From Amycolatopsis nigrescens CSC17Ta-90 (GTDB lineage Bacteria; Actinomycetota; Actinomycetes; Mycobacteriales; Pseudonocardiaceae), in contig NZ_ARVW01000001.1 of NCBI RefSeq assembly GCF_000384315.1, positions 3,596,157 to 3,660,156 of the forward strand: a stretch of 64,000 nucleotides of DNA, in the 5' to 3' direction. Positions 1 to 8,293 of the stretch are shown here, in pieces. Every line of letters starts with the position of its first letter. Positions within the stretch are counted from its first letter, which is position 1. Under the pieces are notes generated by a model. The model was given only the letters and a program-made list of their open reading frames with translations. It did no database searches and had not been told where the DNA came from. The translations under genes and the position numbers were made by a program.

Positions 1-1139
1 CCGTTGACCTCGGAGTCGGCCTGCCGGTCCACCTTGACCTGCTGCGCCGCCGCGGCCTTCTGCGCCTCCGGTGCGTCGCCCTGGGTCAGCGTGCGGACGT
101 TCACCAGCCGGGTGGCCGTGGCCGCGAAGCGGCTCTTGGCGTAGAGCTGGCCGGCGATGTAGGAGTCCAGCTCGTTCGCGGACAGCGGCGCGCCGTCGAT
201 CACCACCGGGTTCTTGGTGAGCGCGTAGCGGACCTGCTCGTAGGTCTGCCTTGCCGCCTCACCGGAGGTGCCGAAGTGGTACACCGAGTCGTACTTCGCC
301 ATCCACGGCAGGAAGTCCTGCCGGAAGCGGCGCTCGAAGCCGAGCGGCTGCCAGTCGAAGGACTTCTGCCAGGTGGTGGTGAATTCGGTGGCCGAGTCCA
401 GCACGAACCGGCCGGTGCGGTCCGGGTAGGCCTGCGCGTAGTGCGCGCCCATCCAGGTGCCCGCCGAGTAGCCCACCCAGTTGATCTTGTCCCGCTTGAG
501 CAGAGCCCGCAGCAGGTCGATGTCCTTGACCGTCTGGTCGGTGTTGATCAGCGGGCCGAGCTCACCGGACTTCACCTGGCAGGAGTTCGCCGCGTACCGG
601 GTGGCGTCCAGGATCAGGTTCAGGTTCTTCCGGTCGCGGTCCCGCGGGTCCAGCGTGCTGCCGGTGCCGATCGCGCCACCGCAGGTGATGTTCGTGCTCT
701 TCCCGGTGCCGCGCGGGTCGAAGCCGACGATCTCCTGGTTCACCCGCAGCTTGGCCTGGTTGCGCAGCCGCGCCGGGAAGCTGCGGCCGGGCGCGCCGGG
801 GCCGCCCGGGTTGGTGATCACGCTGGCGGTGGCCTTGTCGCCGGTTGCCTTGAGCCTGCTCACCGCGATGGTCAGGTCGATCCGGTCGTCCGGCCGGTAC
901 CAGTCGCGCGGGGTGGTGAAGGTCGCGCACTCGATGCCTTCGGCACCGGGCGGTGGTGCGCTGGGCAGTTCGTCCGGTCCGCAGGTGTGCCAGTTCAACG
1001 CCTGGCTCGCGTAGCGGTCCGGGATGTTCGTGGAGTTCAGCGGCGGTGCCCCCGCCTCGGCGGCGAACGCCGGTGTGAACCCCGCCAGCAGGGTGCCCGC
1101 CATCGCCGGGATCACCACCGCATAGCGCAGTTTTCGCAT
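1..1139 (-). CDS. Secreted alpha/beta-hydrolase, tripeptidyl-aminopeptidase-like (3' end cut by window)
   Basis: The frame reads from an ATG at 1139 to the window edge without a stop, so 379 residues are visible and the C-terminus is missing. Residues 1-26 form a signal peptide (basic MRKLR start, hydrophobic core, AFA cleavage site). The sequence then matches secreted actinobacterial S33-type hydrolases: an oxyanion-hole region NPGGPG, a GFDPRGTG segment, and the nucleophile elbow GYSAG with Ser at about residue 225. The Asp and His of the triad would lie beyond the edge. In the family this enzyme removes N-terminal peptides outside the cell; the true substrate is unknown. Next upstream on the same strand is the lipoprotein ending at 1255, 115 nt away, so separate transcription is possible. 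Confidence 0.85.
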   Translation of the reverse strand, partial: MRKLRYAVVIPAMAGTLLAGFTPAFAAEAGAPPLNSTNIPDRYASQALNWHTCGPDELPSAPPPGAEGIECATFTTPRDWYRPDDRIDLTIAVSRLKATGDKATASVITNPGGPGAPGRSFPARLRNQAKLRVNQEIVGFDPRGTGKSTNITCGGAIGTGSTLDPRDRDRKNLNLILDATRYAANSCQVKSGELGPLINTDQTVKDIDLLRALLKRDKINWVGYSAGTWMGAHYAQAYPDRTGRFVLDSATEFTTTWQKSFDWQPLGFERRFRQDFLPWMAKYDSVYHFGTSGEAARQTYEQVRYALTKNPVVIDGAPLSANELDSYIAGQLYAKSRFAATATRLVNVRTLTQGDAPEAQKAAAAQQVKVDRQADSEVN

Positions 1140-1254
1140 TTTTGCCCCTTTTTCCTTTTGACTTGCCCCGCGGCCGTTACTTGATATCCGGACCAGGAAT
1201 GGCTTTGCAACCGCCGTTAGTCGTATGGCCAGCGGTTTCGCCGTTCGGGAGAGC

Positions 1255-2124
1255 TCATTTCGGTAACGGGCCACCGCGCACGTTACGTAGTGGAAGGGTT
1301 ACCGGAGTCTGCGGTTCGGCATAGCAGACCAGGTAGACGTTGCCATTCGCGTACTGCTGCGCGCTCGGCCATCGCCAGGCGTAGAACACGTCCTTGCGCC
1401 CGTCCCGGATACCGAGATAGTCGTCGATCTTCGGTTTGCAGTGCGGCTCCCCCTGCGCGTTGATCGCGTCCGCCGACGGCATCGGCTGGCCGGGCTCGCC
1501 CAGCTTCAGCACGCCGGGCACGGTCTCCGCGACATGCGTGGTGTTGCACGGCACCCGCTGGACCGCCGCGTCGCGCGCCTTGACCGAAGAGCAGATCTGG
1601 TAGTTGAAGATCCCGTCGCCGGCCAGCACGCCGCTCAGCGAGCCGGTGCGCGAGGTGCCCTTACCGTCCACATTGATCTCGGAGACCCCGCAGAGCTGCC
1701 AGCGCTCGCCACCGGCCCACTGCTGCTTGTTCGGCCAGGCCATCCAGGCGTCCAGGCTGGTCACCGCGAACTCGCCGCTGCCGAGGTAGCCGGTTAGCGC
1801 GGCGTAGCAGTCCGGCATCTCGGCGTTCAGCAGCGCGGTCTGCTCCGGATAGCCCGCACCGGCGGCCTGGCCGATCTCGGTGACTGCGGTGATCTCCACG
1901 GTGTGCGCCGCACTGCACTGGCGCGGGGTGATGTTGTCGTCCAGCACGCATTCGCCGACCTTCGGCAGCACGGTCGGCTTGGGCTTCGGCGGCGCGGGTG
2001 GCGGTGGTGGCGGTGCCCCGGCGACCGCCGTACCGGGCACCGCGCTGGCGCAGGACACCAGGCCGAGCATCCCGGCGACCATGAATACGAGTGCCGCGAT
2101 CCGGCGTTCCCAGACTTTCCGCAC
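1255..2124 (-). CDS. Septum-formation-like lipoprotein
   Basis: This 289-aa protein has a GTG start at 2124, chosen because GAGGGG lies just upstream and because translation then begins with a proper lipoprotein signal: RKVWERR, a hydrophobic stretch, then the lipobox LVSC. A proline-rich linker (a run of prolines, then PKPKP) follows the anchor. The rest resembles the actinobacterial septum-formation family domain, with the typical opening VGECV, paired cysteines and a CSAAHTVEI segment that in the family reads CxxPHxxEV. A second similar half follows near residue 190 (CNTTHVAETV). It should be anchored on the outer face of the membrane. Its role in septation is known only from family naming. 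A longer frame upstream of the GTG lacks a signal peptide. Confidence 0.7.
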   Translation of the reverse strand: MRKVWERRIAALVFMVAGMLGLVSCASAVPGTAVAGAPPPPPPAPPKPKPTVLPKVGECVLDDNITPRQCSAAHTVEITAVTEIGQAAGAGYPEQTALLNAEMPDCYAALTGYLGSGEFAVTSLDAWMAWPNKQQWAGGERWQLCGVSEINVDGKGTSRTGSLSGVLAGDGIFNYQICSSVKARDAAVQRVPCNTTHVAETVPGVLKLGEPGQPMPSADAINAQGEPHCKPKIDDYLGIRDGRKDVFYAWRWPSAQQYANGNVYLVCYAEPQTPVTLPLRNVRGGPLPK

Positions 2125-2262
2125 AGCGCACCCCCTCGCCCGATTCGCCGACTGTACCCAGGTGCTGATCAAATCGATATCGGACAAGCGTGACTACGCC
2201 CGTCCGGGGTCTTAGGGTCAACGCGGCATTGGCGGCGGGAACGGAAGTGTTGGGTGAGGCGC

Positions 2263-2538
2263 ATGGCTGGCAAGCACAGCGGGAAGGTGACCGGGTTCCA
2301 GTTCAGCCCGTGGAACCTGCTGCTGATCATTCCCCTGCTGATCCTGGTCACGCCGCTGTTCAACTTCCATGAGCCGCGACTGTTCGGCATGCCGTTCTTC
2401 TACTGGTCCCAGCTGGCGTTCGTGGTCGTCGGGGTGATCTGCGTCGGCCTGGTGTACGCGCTGACCAGGCGGGTCGGCACCAACCCGGAGCCCGACCGGC
2501 TGCCGGTCGACGAGCTCGATGAAGGGGAGACCCGGTGA
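2263..2538 (+). CDS. DUF3311 small membrane protein, symporter partner
   Basis: This 91-aa protein has two predicted membrane segments (about residues 17-34 and 45-66) joined by a short loop with FHEPRLFGMPFFYWSQ, the hallmark of DUF3311. The ATG at 2263 is preferred because TGAGG precedes it; an in-frame GTG at 2254 is an alternative. Its stop overlaps the start of the sodium:solute symporter gene (GTGA). DUF3311 genes are commonly found directly upstream of MctP-like symporters, so it is probably a small accessory subunit of that transporter. This is inference from gene neighbourhood. Confidence 0.85.
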   Translation: MAGKHSGKVTGFQFSPWNLLLIIPLLILVTPLFNFHEPRLFGMPFFYWSQLAFVVVGVICVGLVYALTRRVGTNPEPDRLPVDELDEGETR

Positions 2539-4211
2539 AGACGGAGTTGGTGCTGGCGCAGGCGCCGGGAGCCGGGCTGCAGTGGACCGAGCTGATCATC
2601 TTCAGCGCGCTGTTCCTGCTGGTGACCGTGCTCGGCTTCGTCGCGTCGAAGTGGAAGGCCGGGTCGACCCTGGACCACCTCGACGAATGGGGCCTCGGCG
2701 GGCGCAAGTTCGGCTCCTGGATCACCTGGTTCCTGCTCGGCGGTGACCTCTACACGGCGTACACCTTCGTCGCGGTGCCGGCGCTGGTCTTCGGGGCCGG
2801 CGCGCTCGGCTTCTACGCGCTGCCGTACACGATCCTGGTCTACCCGATCGTGCTGATGCCGGCGCTGCGGATGTGGTCGGTGTCCAGGGTGCGGGGCTAC
2901 GTCACCCCGGCCGACTTCGTGCGCGGCCGGTTCGGCTCGCCGACACTGGCGCTGCTGATCGCGGTCACCGGGATCGTCGCGACCATGCCCTACATCGCGC
3001 TGCAACTGGTCGGGCTGGAGTCGGTGCTGCGCACCCTCGGCCTGAACGGCTCCGGCATCGTGGGGCACCTGCCGCTGCTGGTCGCGTTCGTCATCCTGGC
3101 CGTGTACACCTACCAGTCCGGCCTTCGCGCGCCCGCGCTGATCGCGTTCGTCAAGGACATCCTGATCTACCTGGTGATCCTGGTCGCGGTGCTCTACCTG
3201 CCGAGCAAGCTCGGCGGCTGGGAGGGGATCTTCGGCGCCGCGGAGAAGAAGTTCGCCGAGTCCAAGTCGACCAGCGACGGCACCCTGCTCAACCGCAACA
3301 ACCAGCTGCAGTACCTGACGCTGGCCCTCGGTTCGGCGCTCGCGCTGTTCCTCTACCCGCACTCGCTGACCAGCGTGCTCGCCTCGCGCGGGCGCAGCGT
3401 GATCAAGCGGAACATGGTCGCGCTGCCCGCGTACTCGTTCCTGCTCGGCCTGCTCGCGCTGCTCGGCTACGTGGCGATCAGCGCGGGCGTCAAGCCGATC
3501 AACAACGCGGCCACCGGGAACCCGGACTCCAACACCGTGGTGCCGGTGCTGTTCGACACCCAGTTCCCGGCCTGGTTCGCCGGTATCGCCTTCGCCGCGA
3601 TCGGGATCGGCGCACTGGTGCCGGCGGCGATCATGTCCATCGCCGCGGCGAACCTGTGGACGCGCAACATCTACAAGGAGTACTTCAAGCGGGACGCGAC
3701 GCCGGGCCAGGAGGCGAAGCAGGCCAAGCTGGCCTCGCTGATCGTGAAGTTCGGCGCGGTGGCGTTCATCCTGTTCATCGACCCGCAGTTCTCCATCGAC
3801 CTGCAGCTGATCGGCGGAGTGCTGATCCTGCAGACCCTGCCCGCGGTGGCGCTTTCGCTGTACACCAGGTGGTTCCACCGCTGGGGCCTGATCGCCGGCT
3901 GGGTGGTCGGCATCGGCTGGGGCGTGATCATGCTCTACGGCATCCCGAATCCGGCCAACGGCAAGGCCCACTTCGGCGGGTCGGCGCTGCCGCTGAAGGA
4001 CCTGTCGCTGTTCGGCTGGCACCCGTTCCCCGGCGAGATGATGCAGATCTACCCCGGCTTCATCGCGCTGATCGGCAACCTGGTGGTGGCGGTGCTGGTC
4101 ACCGTCGTCGCGCGGCGGCTCAAGGTCTCCAACGGCACCGACGAGACCGAGGGCACCGACTACCACACCGACGAGCACGACAAGGACCTCCGCGCCATCG
4201 GCGTCCACTAG
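2535..4211 (+). CDS. Sodium:solute symporter family protein (MctP-like)
   Basis: This 558-aa polytopic membrane protein of the SSS family has about 13 hydrophobic segments and a hydrophilic C-terminal tail rich in Asp, Glu and His. The N-terminal GGDLYTAYTFVAVPALVFGAG region and the RVRGYVTPADFVRGRFGS loop are typical of the MctP/monocarboxylate branch of SSS carriers, which import small carboxylates such as lactate, pyruvate or propionate. The exact substrate cannot be read from sequence. It starts with GTG overlapping the stop of the DUF3311 gene, so the two are translationally coupled. A strong inverted repeat follows 17 nt after the stop and probably terminates the operon. Confidence 0.88.
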   Translation: MKTELVLAQAPGAGLQWTELIIFSALFLLVTVLGFVASKWKAGSTLDHLDEWGLGGRKFGSWITWFLLGGDLYTAYTFVAVPALVFGAGALGFYALPYTILVYPIVLMPALRMWSVSRVRGYVTPADFVRGRFGSPTLALLIAVTGIVATMPYIALQLVGLESVLRTLGLNGSGIVGHLPLLVAFVILAVYTYQSGLRAPALIAFVKDILIYLVILVAVLYLPSKLGGWEGIFGAAEKKFAESKSTSDGTLLNRNNQLQYLTLALGSALALFLYPHSLTSVLASRGRSVIKRNMVALPAYSFLLGLLALLGYVAISAGVKPINNAATGNPDSNTVVPVLFDTQFPAWFAGIAFAAIGIGALVPAAIMSIAAANLWTRNIYKEYFKRDATPGQEAKQAKLASLIVKFGAVAFILFIDPQFSIDLQLIGGVLILQTLPAVALSLYTRWFHRWGLIAGWVVGIGWGVIMLYGIPNPANGKAHFGGSALPLKDLSLFGWHPFPGEMMQIYPGFIALIGNLVVAVLVTVVARRLKVSNGTDETEGTDYHTDEHDKDLRAIGVH

Positions 4212-4227
4212 CTCCAGGCCCGAGGTC

Positions 4228-4276
4228 CCTTAAGGCCACCATAGGGGCGTTCAAGTCCCCTAAGGTGGCCTTAAGG
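4228..4276. repeat. Inverted repeat, terminator-like (TTAAGGCCACC family, copy 1)
   Basis: Two 20-nt arms, CCTTAAGGCCACCATAGGGG and CCCCTAAGGTGGCCTTAAGG, pair with a single mismatch around a 9-nt loop. The element lies between the convergent symporter and SnoaL-like genes, ending 3 nt before the stop of the latter, so it could serve both strands. There is no T-run. A clear relative sits at 22259-22309. Confidence 0.85.
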
Positions 4277-4279
4277 TCG

Positions 4280-4639
4280 TCAGGCGGGGAGTTCAGCGGA
4301 AGCGACCCAGTACTCGGTGAACCGGCCGTCCCGCACGCGCAGGATGTCGTTGCCGAGGAACCGGGCCCGTTCGCCGTCCGGAGTGGTGCCGGTGCCGATC
4401 CAGCGGCCGGCCACCAGGTCGCCGTCGGCCATCGGGCCGACCGTCAGCTCGAACTCGAGGTCGGTGAACATGCCCTGGGTTTCGGCGATCAGCGCGGCCA
4501 GCTCGGCCGGGCCGGTCACCTCCCGGTCCGGCCAGTGCCCGGCGAAGTCCGCGGACACCAGCTGCTCGGCGGCGTCCGGGCTGCCGTTCCACAGCTCGTC
4601 CAGCCAGCGCCGGTAAAGCTCGCGTGCCACTTCGCTCAT
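4280..4639 (-). CDS. SnoaL-like / NTF2-fold protein
   Basis: This 119-aa protein belongs to the SnoaL-like ester cyclase superfamily: MSEVARELYRRWLDELWNG start, a DFAGHWPDREVTGPAEL segment, and the ending GRFTEYWVASA typical of these alpha+beta-barrel proteins. The ATG at 4639 is preceded by AAGGAGGAG, an excellent ribosome binding site. Members act as polyketide cyclases, dehydratases or uncharacterised hydrolases; no catalytic assignment is safe here. It is divergent from the transporter gene starting at 4762, with a 122-nt shared promoter region. Confidence 0.8.
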   Translation of the reverse strand: MSEVARELYRRWLDELWNGSPDAAEQLVSADFAGHWPDREVTGPAELAALIAETQGMFTDLEFELTVGPMADGDLVAGRWIGTGTTPDGERARFLGNDILRVRDGRFTEYWVASAELPA

Positions 4640-4761
4640 TCGCTCCTCCTTGCCGTATGGGTGCACTCCCCTCGTCGCCCGGCACGGTAGTTCTCCGACG
4701 GTCAGGTCGCGAACTTTCGGGGGCTTGTGCGGCGGACGCGCGCCGGACAAGGTGATCAACC

Positions 4762-6036
4762 GTGATGACGAGGTCAGCCGGGTTCGGGCGGGTGGTCGGC
4801 GCCGGGGTCGTCGGCACCACCGTGGAGTTCTTCGACTTCTTCCTCTACGCCAGCGCGGCGACCGCGATCTTCCCGCAGGTGTTCTTCCCCGGCTCCGAGG
4901 GACTGCTCGGGGTGCTCGCCGCACTGCTCACCTACGCGGTCGGGTTCGTGGCCAGGCCGATCGGCGGGGTGCTCTTCGGGCATTTCGGCGACCGGCTCGG
5001 CCGCAAACGGCTGCTGGTGATCAGCCTGCTGATGATGGGGGTGGCTTCCGCGCTGATCGGTGTGCTGCCCGGGTACGCCGAGATCGGCGTGGCCGCGCCG
5101 ATCCTGCTCACCGTGCTGCGCCTGGCGCAGGGCTTCGCGCTCGGCGGCGAGTTCGGCGGCGCGGTGGTGCTGGTCGCCGAGCACGGGCCGCCGAAGCGCC
5201 GCGGGTTCTGGACGGCATGGCCGCAGACCGGCGGCCCGCTCGGCAACCTGCTCGCCAACGGCGCGCTCACCACGGTCGCCTGGCTGACCACGGACGCGCA
5301 GTACGGCTCGTGGGGCTGGCGGCTGCCGTTCATCGCGTCGCTGCTGATCGTCGGGATCGGGCTGTGGATCCGGCTGCGGGTGGAGGAGTCCCCGCTGTTC
5401 ACCGCGGCGGCGAAGGCGGAACGCACCGTGCGGACGCCGCTCCTGCGCGTCTTCGTCGAGCATCCGAGGCCGCTGTTCAGCGCGTTCGCGGCCCGTCTCG
5501 GGGAGAACGCCGCCTTCTACGTGTTCACCGTCTTCCTGCTCGTCTACGCGCAGCACCTCGGCGTGCCGAAGGGAGTGGCGACCGGCGCGGTGACCGCGGG
5601 CTCGGTGGTGCAGGTGCTCGGCATGCTGGCCGGCGGCGCGCTGTCCGACCGGTTCGGCCGCCGCCCGGTGGCGGTCATCGCCGCGGTGCTGGCCGCGGGC
5701 TGGACGCCGGTGTTCTTCGCACTGGTCGGCGGCAAGGCATCGGCCGCCATCTTCCTCGCGGTGGCCACCGGGCTACTGCTGCACGGGCTGCTCACCGGGG
5801 CGCAGTCGGCCTTCTACACCGAGCTGTTCAGCACCGAGCTGAGGTACTCCGGGGTCTCCATCGGCTACCAGGCGGCGACCATGTTCTCCGGTGCGGCCGC
5901 GCCGCTGATCGGCACCGCCTTCCTGCGCAGCACCGGTTCCGCCACCCCGGTGGTGCTGATGCTGATGCTCTGCCTGGCGCTGACCGTGGTCGGCATGCTC
6001 GTCGTCCCCGAGACCCGCCACAAGCAACTGTCGTGA
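4762..6036 (+). CDS. MFS transporter, metabolite:H+ symporter (MHS) family
   Basis: This 424-aa protein has 12 predicted membrane helices. Motifs fit the MHS branch of the major facilitator superfamily: GTTVEFFDFFLYA in helix 1, the motif A loop GDRLGRKR between helices 2 and 3, RLAQGFALGGEFGGA in helix 4, and a repeat of motif A (SDRFGRRP) after helix 8. MHS carriers take up organic acids, proline/betaine or shikimate with protons; the substrate is undetermined. The start may be the GTG at 4762 or the ATG directly after it. The last Ser codon and the TGA stop lie inside the 44-nt palindrome at 6031, so the C-terminus is defined by that repeat. Confidence 0.87.
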   Translation: MMTRSAGFGRVVGAGVVGTTVEFFDFFLYASAATAIFPQVFFPGSEGLLGVLAALLTYAVGFVARPIGGVLFGHFGDRLGRKRLLVISLLMMGVASALIGVLPGYAEIGVAAPILLTVLRLAQGFALGGEFGGAVVLVAEHGPPKRRGFWTAWPQTGGPLGNLLANGALTTVAWLTTDAQYGSWGWRLPFIASLLIVGIGLWIRLRVEESPLFTAAAKAERTVRTPLLRVFVEHPRPLFSAFAARLGENAAFYVFTVFLLVYAQHLGVPKGVATGAVTAGSVVQVLGMLAGGALSDRFGRRPVAVIAAVLAAGWTPVFFALVGGKASAAIFLAVATGLLLHGLLTGAQSAFYTELFSTELRYSGVSIGYQAATMFSGAAAPLIGTAFLRSTGSATPVVLMLMLCLALTVVGMLVVPETRHKQLS

Positions 6037-6074
6037 GTGATTTGTGTTGCCAGGACAACACAAATCACTCACGA
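6031..6074. repeat. 44-nt palindromic element, family 1 copy A (terminator-like)
   Basis: Perfect 19-bp arms, TCGTGAGTGATTTGTGTTG and its complement, flank a 6-nt loop CCAGGA. The element sits between two convergent genes, and its TCG-TGA arm ends provide the final Ser and stop codon of both. Two other exact-length copies lie at 22580 and 53037. This copy differs from them by GATTT for GGAAA with compensating changes in the other arm. Confidence 0.92.
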
Positions 6075-7286
6075 CGTGCATTCGGCCAGGCGTCGGCGGA
6101 GGAAGCGCAGCTGGGCGTCGGAAGCGGGCAGTTCGAGCGCGCGCCGGTAGTAGCCGGCTGCCCGCCCGCGGTCGCCGGCCCGCAGCCAGAGCGCACCCAG
6201 CGCGGCGGGCAGCGGCAGGTGCCTGGCCAGTCGCGGGTCGCCTTCCAGCCGTTCCAGCTCGGTGATCCCGGCGGCCGGGCCGCGCACCATGGCCAGCGCG
6301 ATCGCCCGGTTCAGCCTGGCCACCGGGGACGGCCGCAGGGCGAGCAGCTGGTCGTAACAGGCCAGCACCCCGGCCCAGTCGGTCTCACCTGGCCGCACGT
6401 GGCAGAGCGCGATCGCGGCTTCCACGTGGTACGCGGACAGCTCCGGCCCGGTGCAGGCGGCGTCGAACAGCCGGGTGCCCTCGGCGATCATCGCGTGGTC
6501 CCAGCGGTCGCGGTCCTGGTCGTCGAGCAGCAGGAGGTCGCCGGACTCGCTGACCCTGGCCGGCAGCCTGCTGGCCTGCAGCAGCAGCAACGCGAGCAGC
6601 GCCCGTGCCCGCGGGGTGCTCGTGCGCGGGTCCAGGTGCAGCAGCCTTGCCAGCCGGATCGCCTCGCCGCACAGCTCCCGGCGGACCGGCGCCTCGCCCA
6701 CGGTCGCGTCGTAACCTTCGTTGAACAGCAGGTACAGCACCGAAAGTACACTGTCCACTCTGGACTCGACGAACTCCGGGCCTGGTAGCTCGATCGGCTG
6801 GCCGCTTTCCCGCAGCCACCGTTTCGCCCTGCCGAGCCGCTGTGCCACGGTGGCCGGCTTGGTCAGCAGCGCGTCCGCGATTTCGCGTACCCCGAGCCCG
6901 CCGACGGTCTTCAGGGTCAGCGCCACCCGCGACGTCGGCACCAGCTCCGGGTGGCAGCACAGCAGCATCATGGCCAGCTCGTCGTCACCGGAGTCCGGTT
7001 CGCCGCCGTCGCCCAGTTCGGCCAGCAGCGGCAGCTTGGACCGTTCCAGGTCCTCGCGCCGGAGCAGGTCGACCGCCCGGTTGCGCGCGGTGCGGAACAG
7101 CCAGCCGCCGGGGTTGTCCGGCACGCCGGCCTGCGGCCAGGTGCGCAACGCCTGCACCAGCGCGTCCGCCACCGCCTCCTCGGCCAGCTCCAGCCGGGCC
7201 GGGCCGAGTGCGCGGGCCAGCGTGGCGGTGATCCGCCCGGCACTGTGCCGGAACAGATGCTCCACCACGCCGGCCGGCGCGCCCAT
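6069..7286 (-). CDS. ECF42-group RNA polymerase sigma factor
   Basis: This 405-aa protein has an N-terminal ECF sigma domain (region 2 about residues 10-75, region 4 about 105-160) followed by a long TPR-like C-terminal extension (about 180-405, LFNEGYDA... and repeated ALCHVRPGETDWAGVLACYDQL-type helices). That architecture is diagnostic of ECF group 42, which has no anti-sigma factor and is encoded beside DGPF proteins, exactly as here: its ATG overlaps the stop of the upstream DGPF gene (TGATG). In the group the C-terminal domain is needed for activity. The last Ser codon and stop are supplied by the 44-nt palindrome. Translational coupling and the candidate promoter at 7683 indicate a two-gene autoregulated operon. 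Confidence 0.92.
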   Translation of the reverse strand: MGAPAGVVEHLFRHSAGRITATLARALGPARLELAEEAVADALVQALRTWPQAGVPDNPGGWLFRTARNRAVDLLRREDLERSKLPLLAELGDGGEPDSGDDELAMMLLCCHPELVPTSRVALTLKTVGGLGVREIADALLTKPATVAQRLGRAKRWLRESGQPIELPGPEFVESRVDSVLSVLYLLFNEGYDATVGEAPVRRELCGEAIRLARLLHLDPRTSTPRARALLALLLLQASRLPARVSESGDLLLLDDQDRDRWDHAMIAEGTRLFDAACTGPELSAYHVEAAIALCHVRPGETDWAGVLACYDQLLALRPSPVARLNRAIALAMVRGPAAGITELERLEGDPRLARHLPLPAALGALWLRAGDRGRAAGYYRRALELPASDAQLRFLRRRLAECTS

Positions 7287-7645
7287 CAGGCTTCGCACCC
7301 CTGTTCGCCGACCTTGCGCACCTCGAGCGACCCGAAGTCCAGGTGCGGGTGGCTGCCGAAGATCTTCTCGGCCTCGTCCAGGTCGGCCGCCTCGATCACC
7401 AGGAAGCCACCGAGGACCTCGGAGGCCTCGGTGTACGGCCCGTCGGTGACGTCCAGCTCTTCGCCGTTCTTCCGCAGGGTCCGGCCCTTGCTCGCGGACA
7501 GCCCGCCACCGCCGACCGGGTTGCCGGCTTTGGCGAGATCCTCGCTCCAGGCCATGTACCGCTCGAACGTGCGCTGGCCCTCGTCCGGGCTCAGCTCGGC
7601 GAACTCTTTCCCGGTGCTGCGCAGGAACGCGACGTAATTCGGCAT
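7286..7645 (-). CDS. DGPF-domain (YCII-related) protein, ECF42 partner
   Basis: This 119-aa protein belongs to the YCII-related/DGPF family. The motif reads DGPYTEASEVLGGF, close to the DGPFxExKE signature. The N-terminus MPNYVAFLRSTG and the F-x-V-I-EAADLDEAEKIFGSHP segment near residues 78-98 are also typical. The ATG at 7645 has GATGGAGGAGA upstream. The gene is first in an operon with the ECF42 sigma factor and lies just downstream of an ECF42-type promoter, as expected if the sigma factor drives its own operon. Biochemical function of DGPF proteins is not established. Confidence 0.92.
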   Translation of the reverse strand: MPNYVAFLRSTGKEFAELSPDEGQRTFERYMAWSEDLAKAGNPVGGGGLSASKGRTLRKNGEELDVTDGPYTEASEVLGGFLVIEAADLDEAEKIFGSHPHLDFGSLEVRKVGEQGCEA

Positions 7646-7682
7646 GTCTCTCCTCCATCGTGCACGGTCAAAGCGCTCCCTA

Positions 7683-7709
7683 GACGAACGAGGCCGCCCG
7701 GAATCGACA
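7683..7709 (-). promoter_or_regulatory. Candidate ECF42-dependent promoter of the DGPF-sigma operon
   Basis: On the minus strand TGTCGA (7709-7704) is followed after 17 nt by CGTC (7686-7683). This matches the reported ECF42 consensus, TGTCGA at -35 and CG(A/T)C at -10. It lies 38 nt upstream of the DGPF start codon. The match is read from sequence; promoter activity is inferred. Confidence 0.7.
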
Positions 7710-7726
7710 CCAGTAGCTTGTCGAGT

Positions 7727-8293
7727 ATGAGCGAGCAGGTGAGCAGGTTCGGCGTGACCGAACTCGAAGAGTTGCCCGAGGACCTCCGCGAGCGGGTCGG
7801 GGTGATCGCGGGGAAGTCCGGTTTCGTGCCGAACATCTTCCGCGCGCTCGGCAGGCGGCCCGCCGAGCTGCGGGCCTTCCTGGACTACCACGACGCGCTG
7901 ATGGAACGGTCCGACGGGCTGAGCAAGGCCGAGCGGGAGCTGGTCGTGGTGGCCACCTCCGGCGCGAACCACTGCACCTACTGCGTGGTCGCGCACGGCG
8001 CGATCCTGCGGATCAGGTCGAAGGACCCGCAGCTCGCGGACCGGGTGTCGAGCAACCCGTGGCAGGTGGAGCTGGACGAACGTGGCCGCGCGATCGTCGA
8101 CCTCGCGCTGGCGCTTTCGCAGGACTCCGCGCTGTTCGGCGAACCGGACCTGGCCGCGGCCCGCGACGCCGGGCTGACCGAGGACGAGATCTGGGACGTC
8201 GGCGCGATCACCGCGCTGTTCGCCATGTCGAACCGGCTGGCCCACCTCACCGCGCTGCGGCCGAACGACGAGTTCTACGGGATGGGCCGCTAG
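7727..8293 (+). CDS. AhpD-like / carboxymuconolactone decarboxylase-family peroxidase-related protein
   Basis: This 188-aa protein carries the AhpD-type redox motif CTYCVVAHG, with Cys83, Cys86 and His90, inside the region NHCTYCVVAHGAILR. The preceding LSKAERELVVVATSGAN helix is typical of peroxidase-related proteins in the CMD family. It probably reduces peroxides or accepts electrons from a lipoyl or thiol partner in the cytosol. The ATG at 7727 has little ribosome binding site. The gene is divergent from the ECF42/DGPF operon, and its stop overlaps the stop of the convergent zinc-ribbon-like gene within a CTAG tetranucleotide. Confidence 0.85.
   Translation: MSEQVSRFGVTELEELPEDLRERVGVIAGKSGFVPNIFRALGRRPAELRAFLDYHDALMERSDGLSKAERELVVVATSGANHCTYCVVAHGAILRIRSKDPQLADRVSSNPWQVELDERGRAIVDLALALSQDSALFGEPDLAAARDAGLTEDEIWDVGAITALFAMSNRLAHLTALRPNDEFYGMGR

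Noticed and set aside
2400..4208. A 600-codon open frame on the minus strand across the symporter gene
   Set aside because: It is the antisense shadow of a strongly recognised SSS transporter, is composed mostly of Arg, Asp, Gln, Val and His as expected from GC-rich complement, and shows no family motif.
7719..7724. TGTCGA just before the AhpD-like start, considered as a second ECF42 promoter
   Set aside because: It is only 3 nt from the start codon and has no CG(A/T)C block at the right distance.
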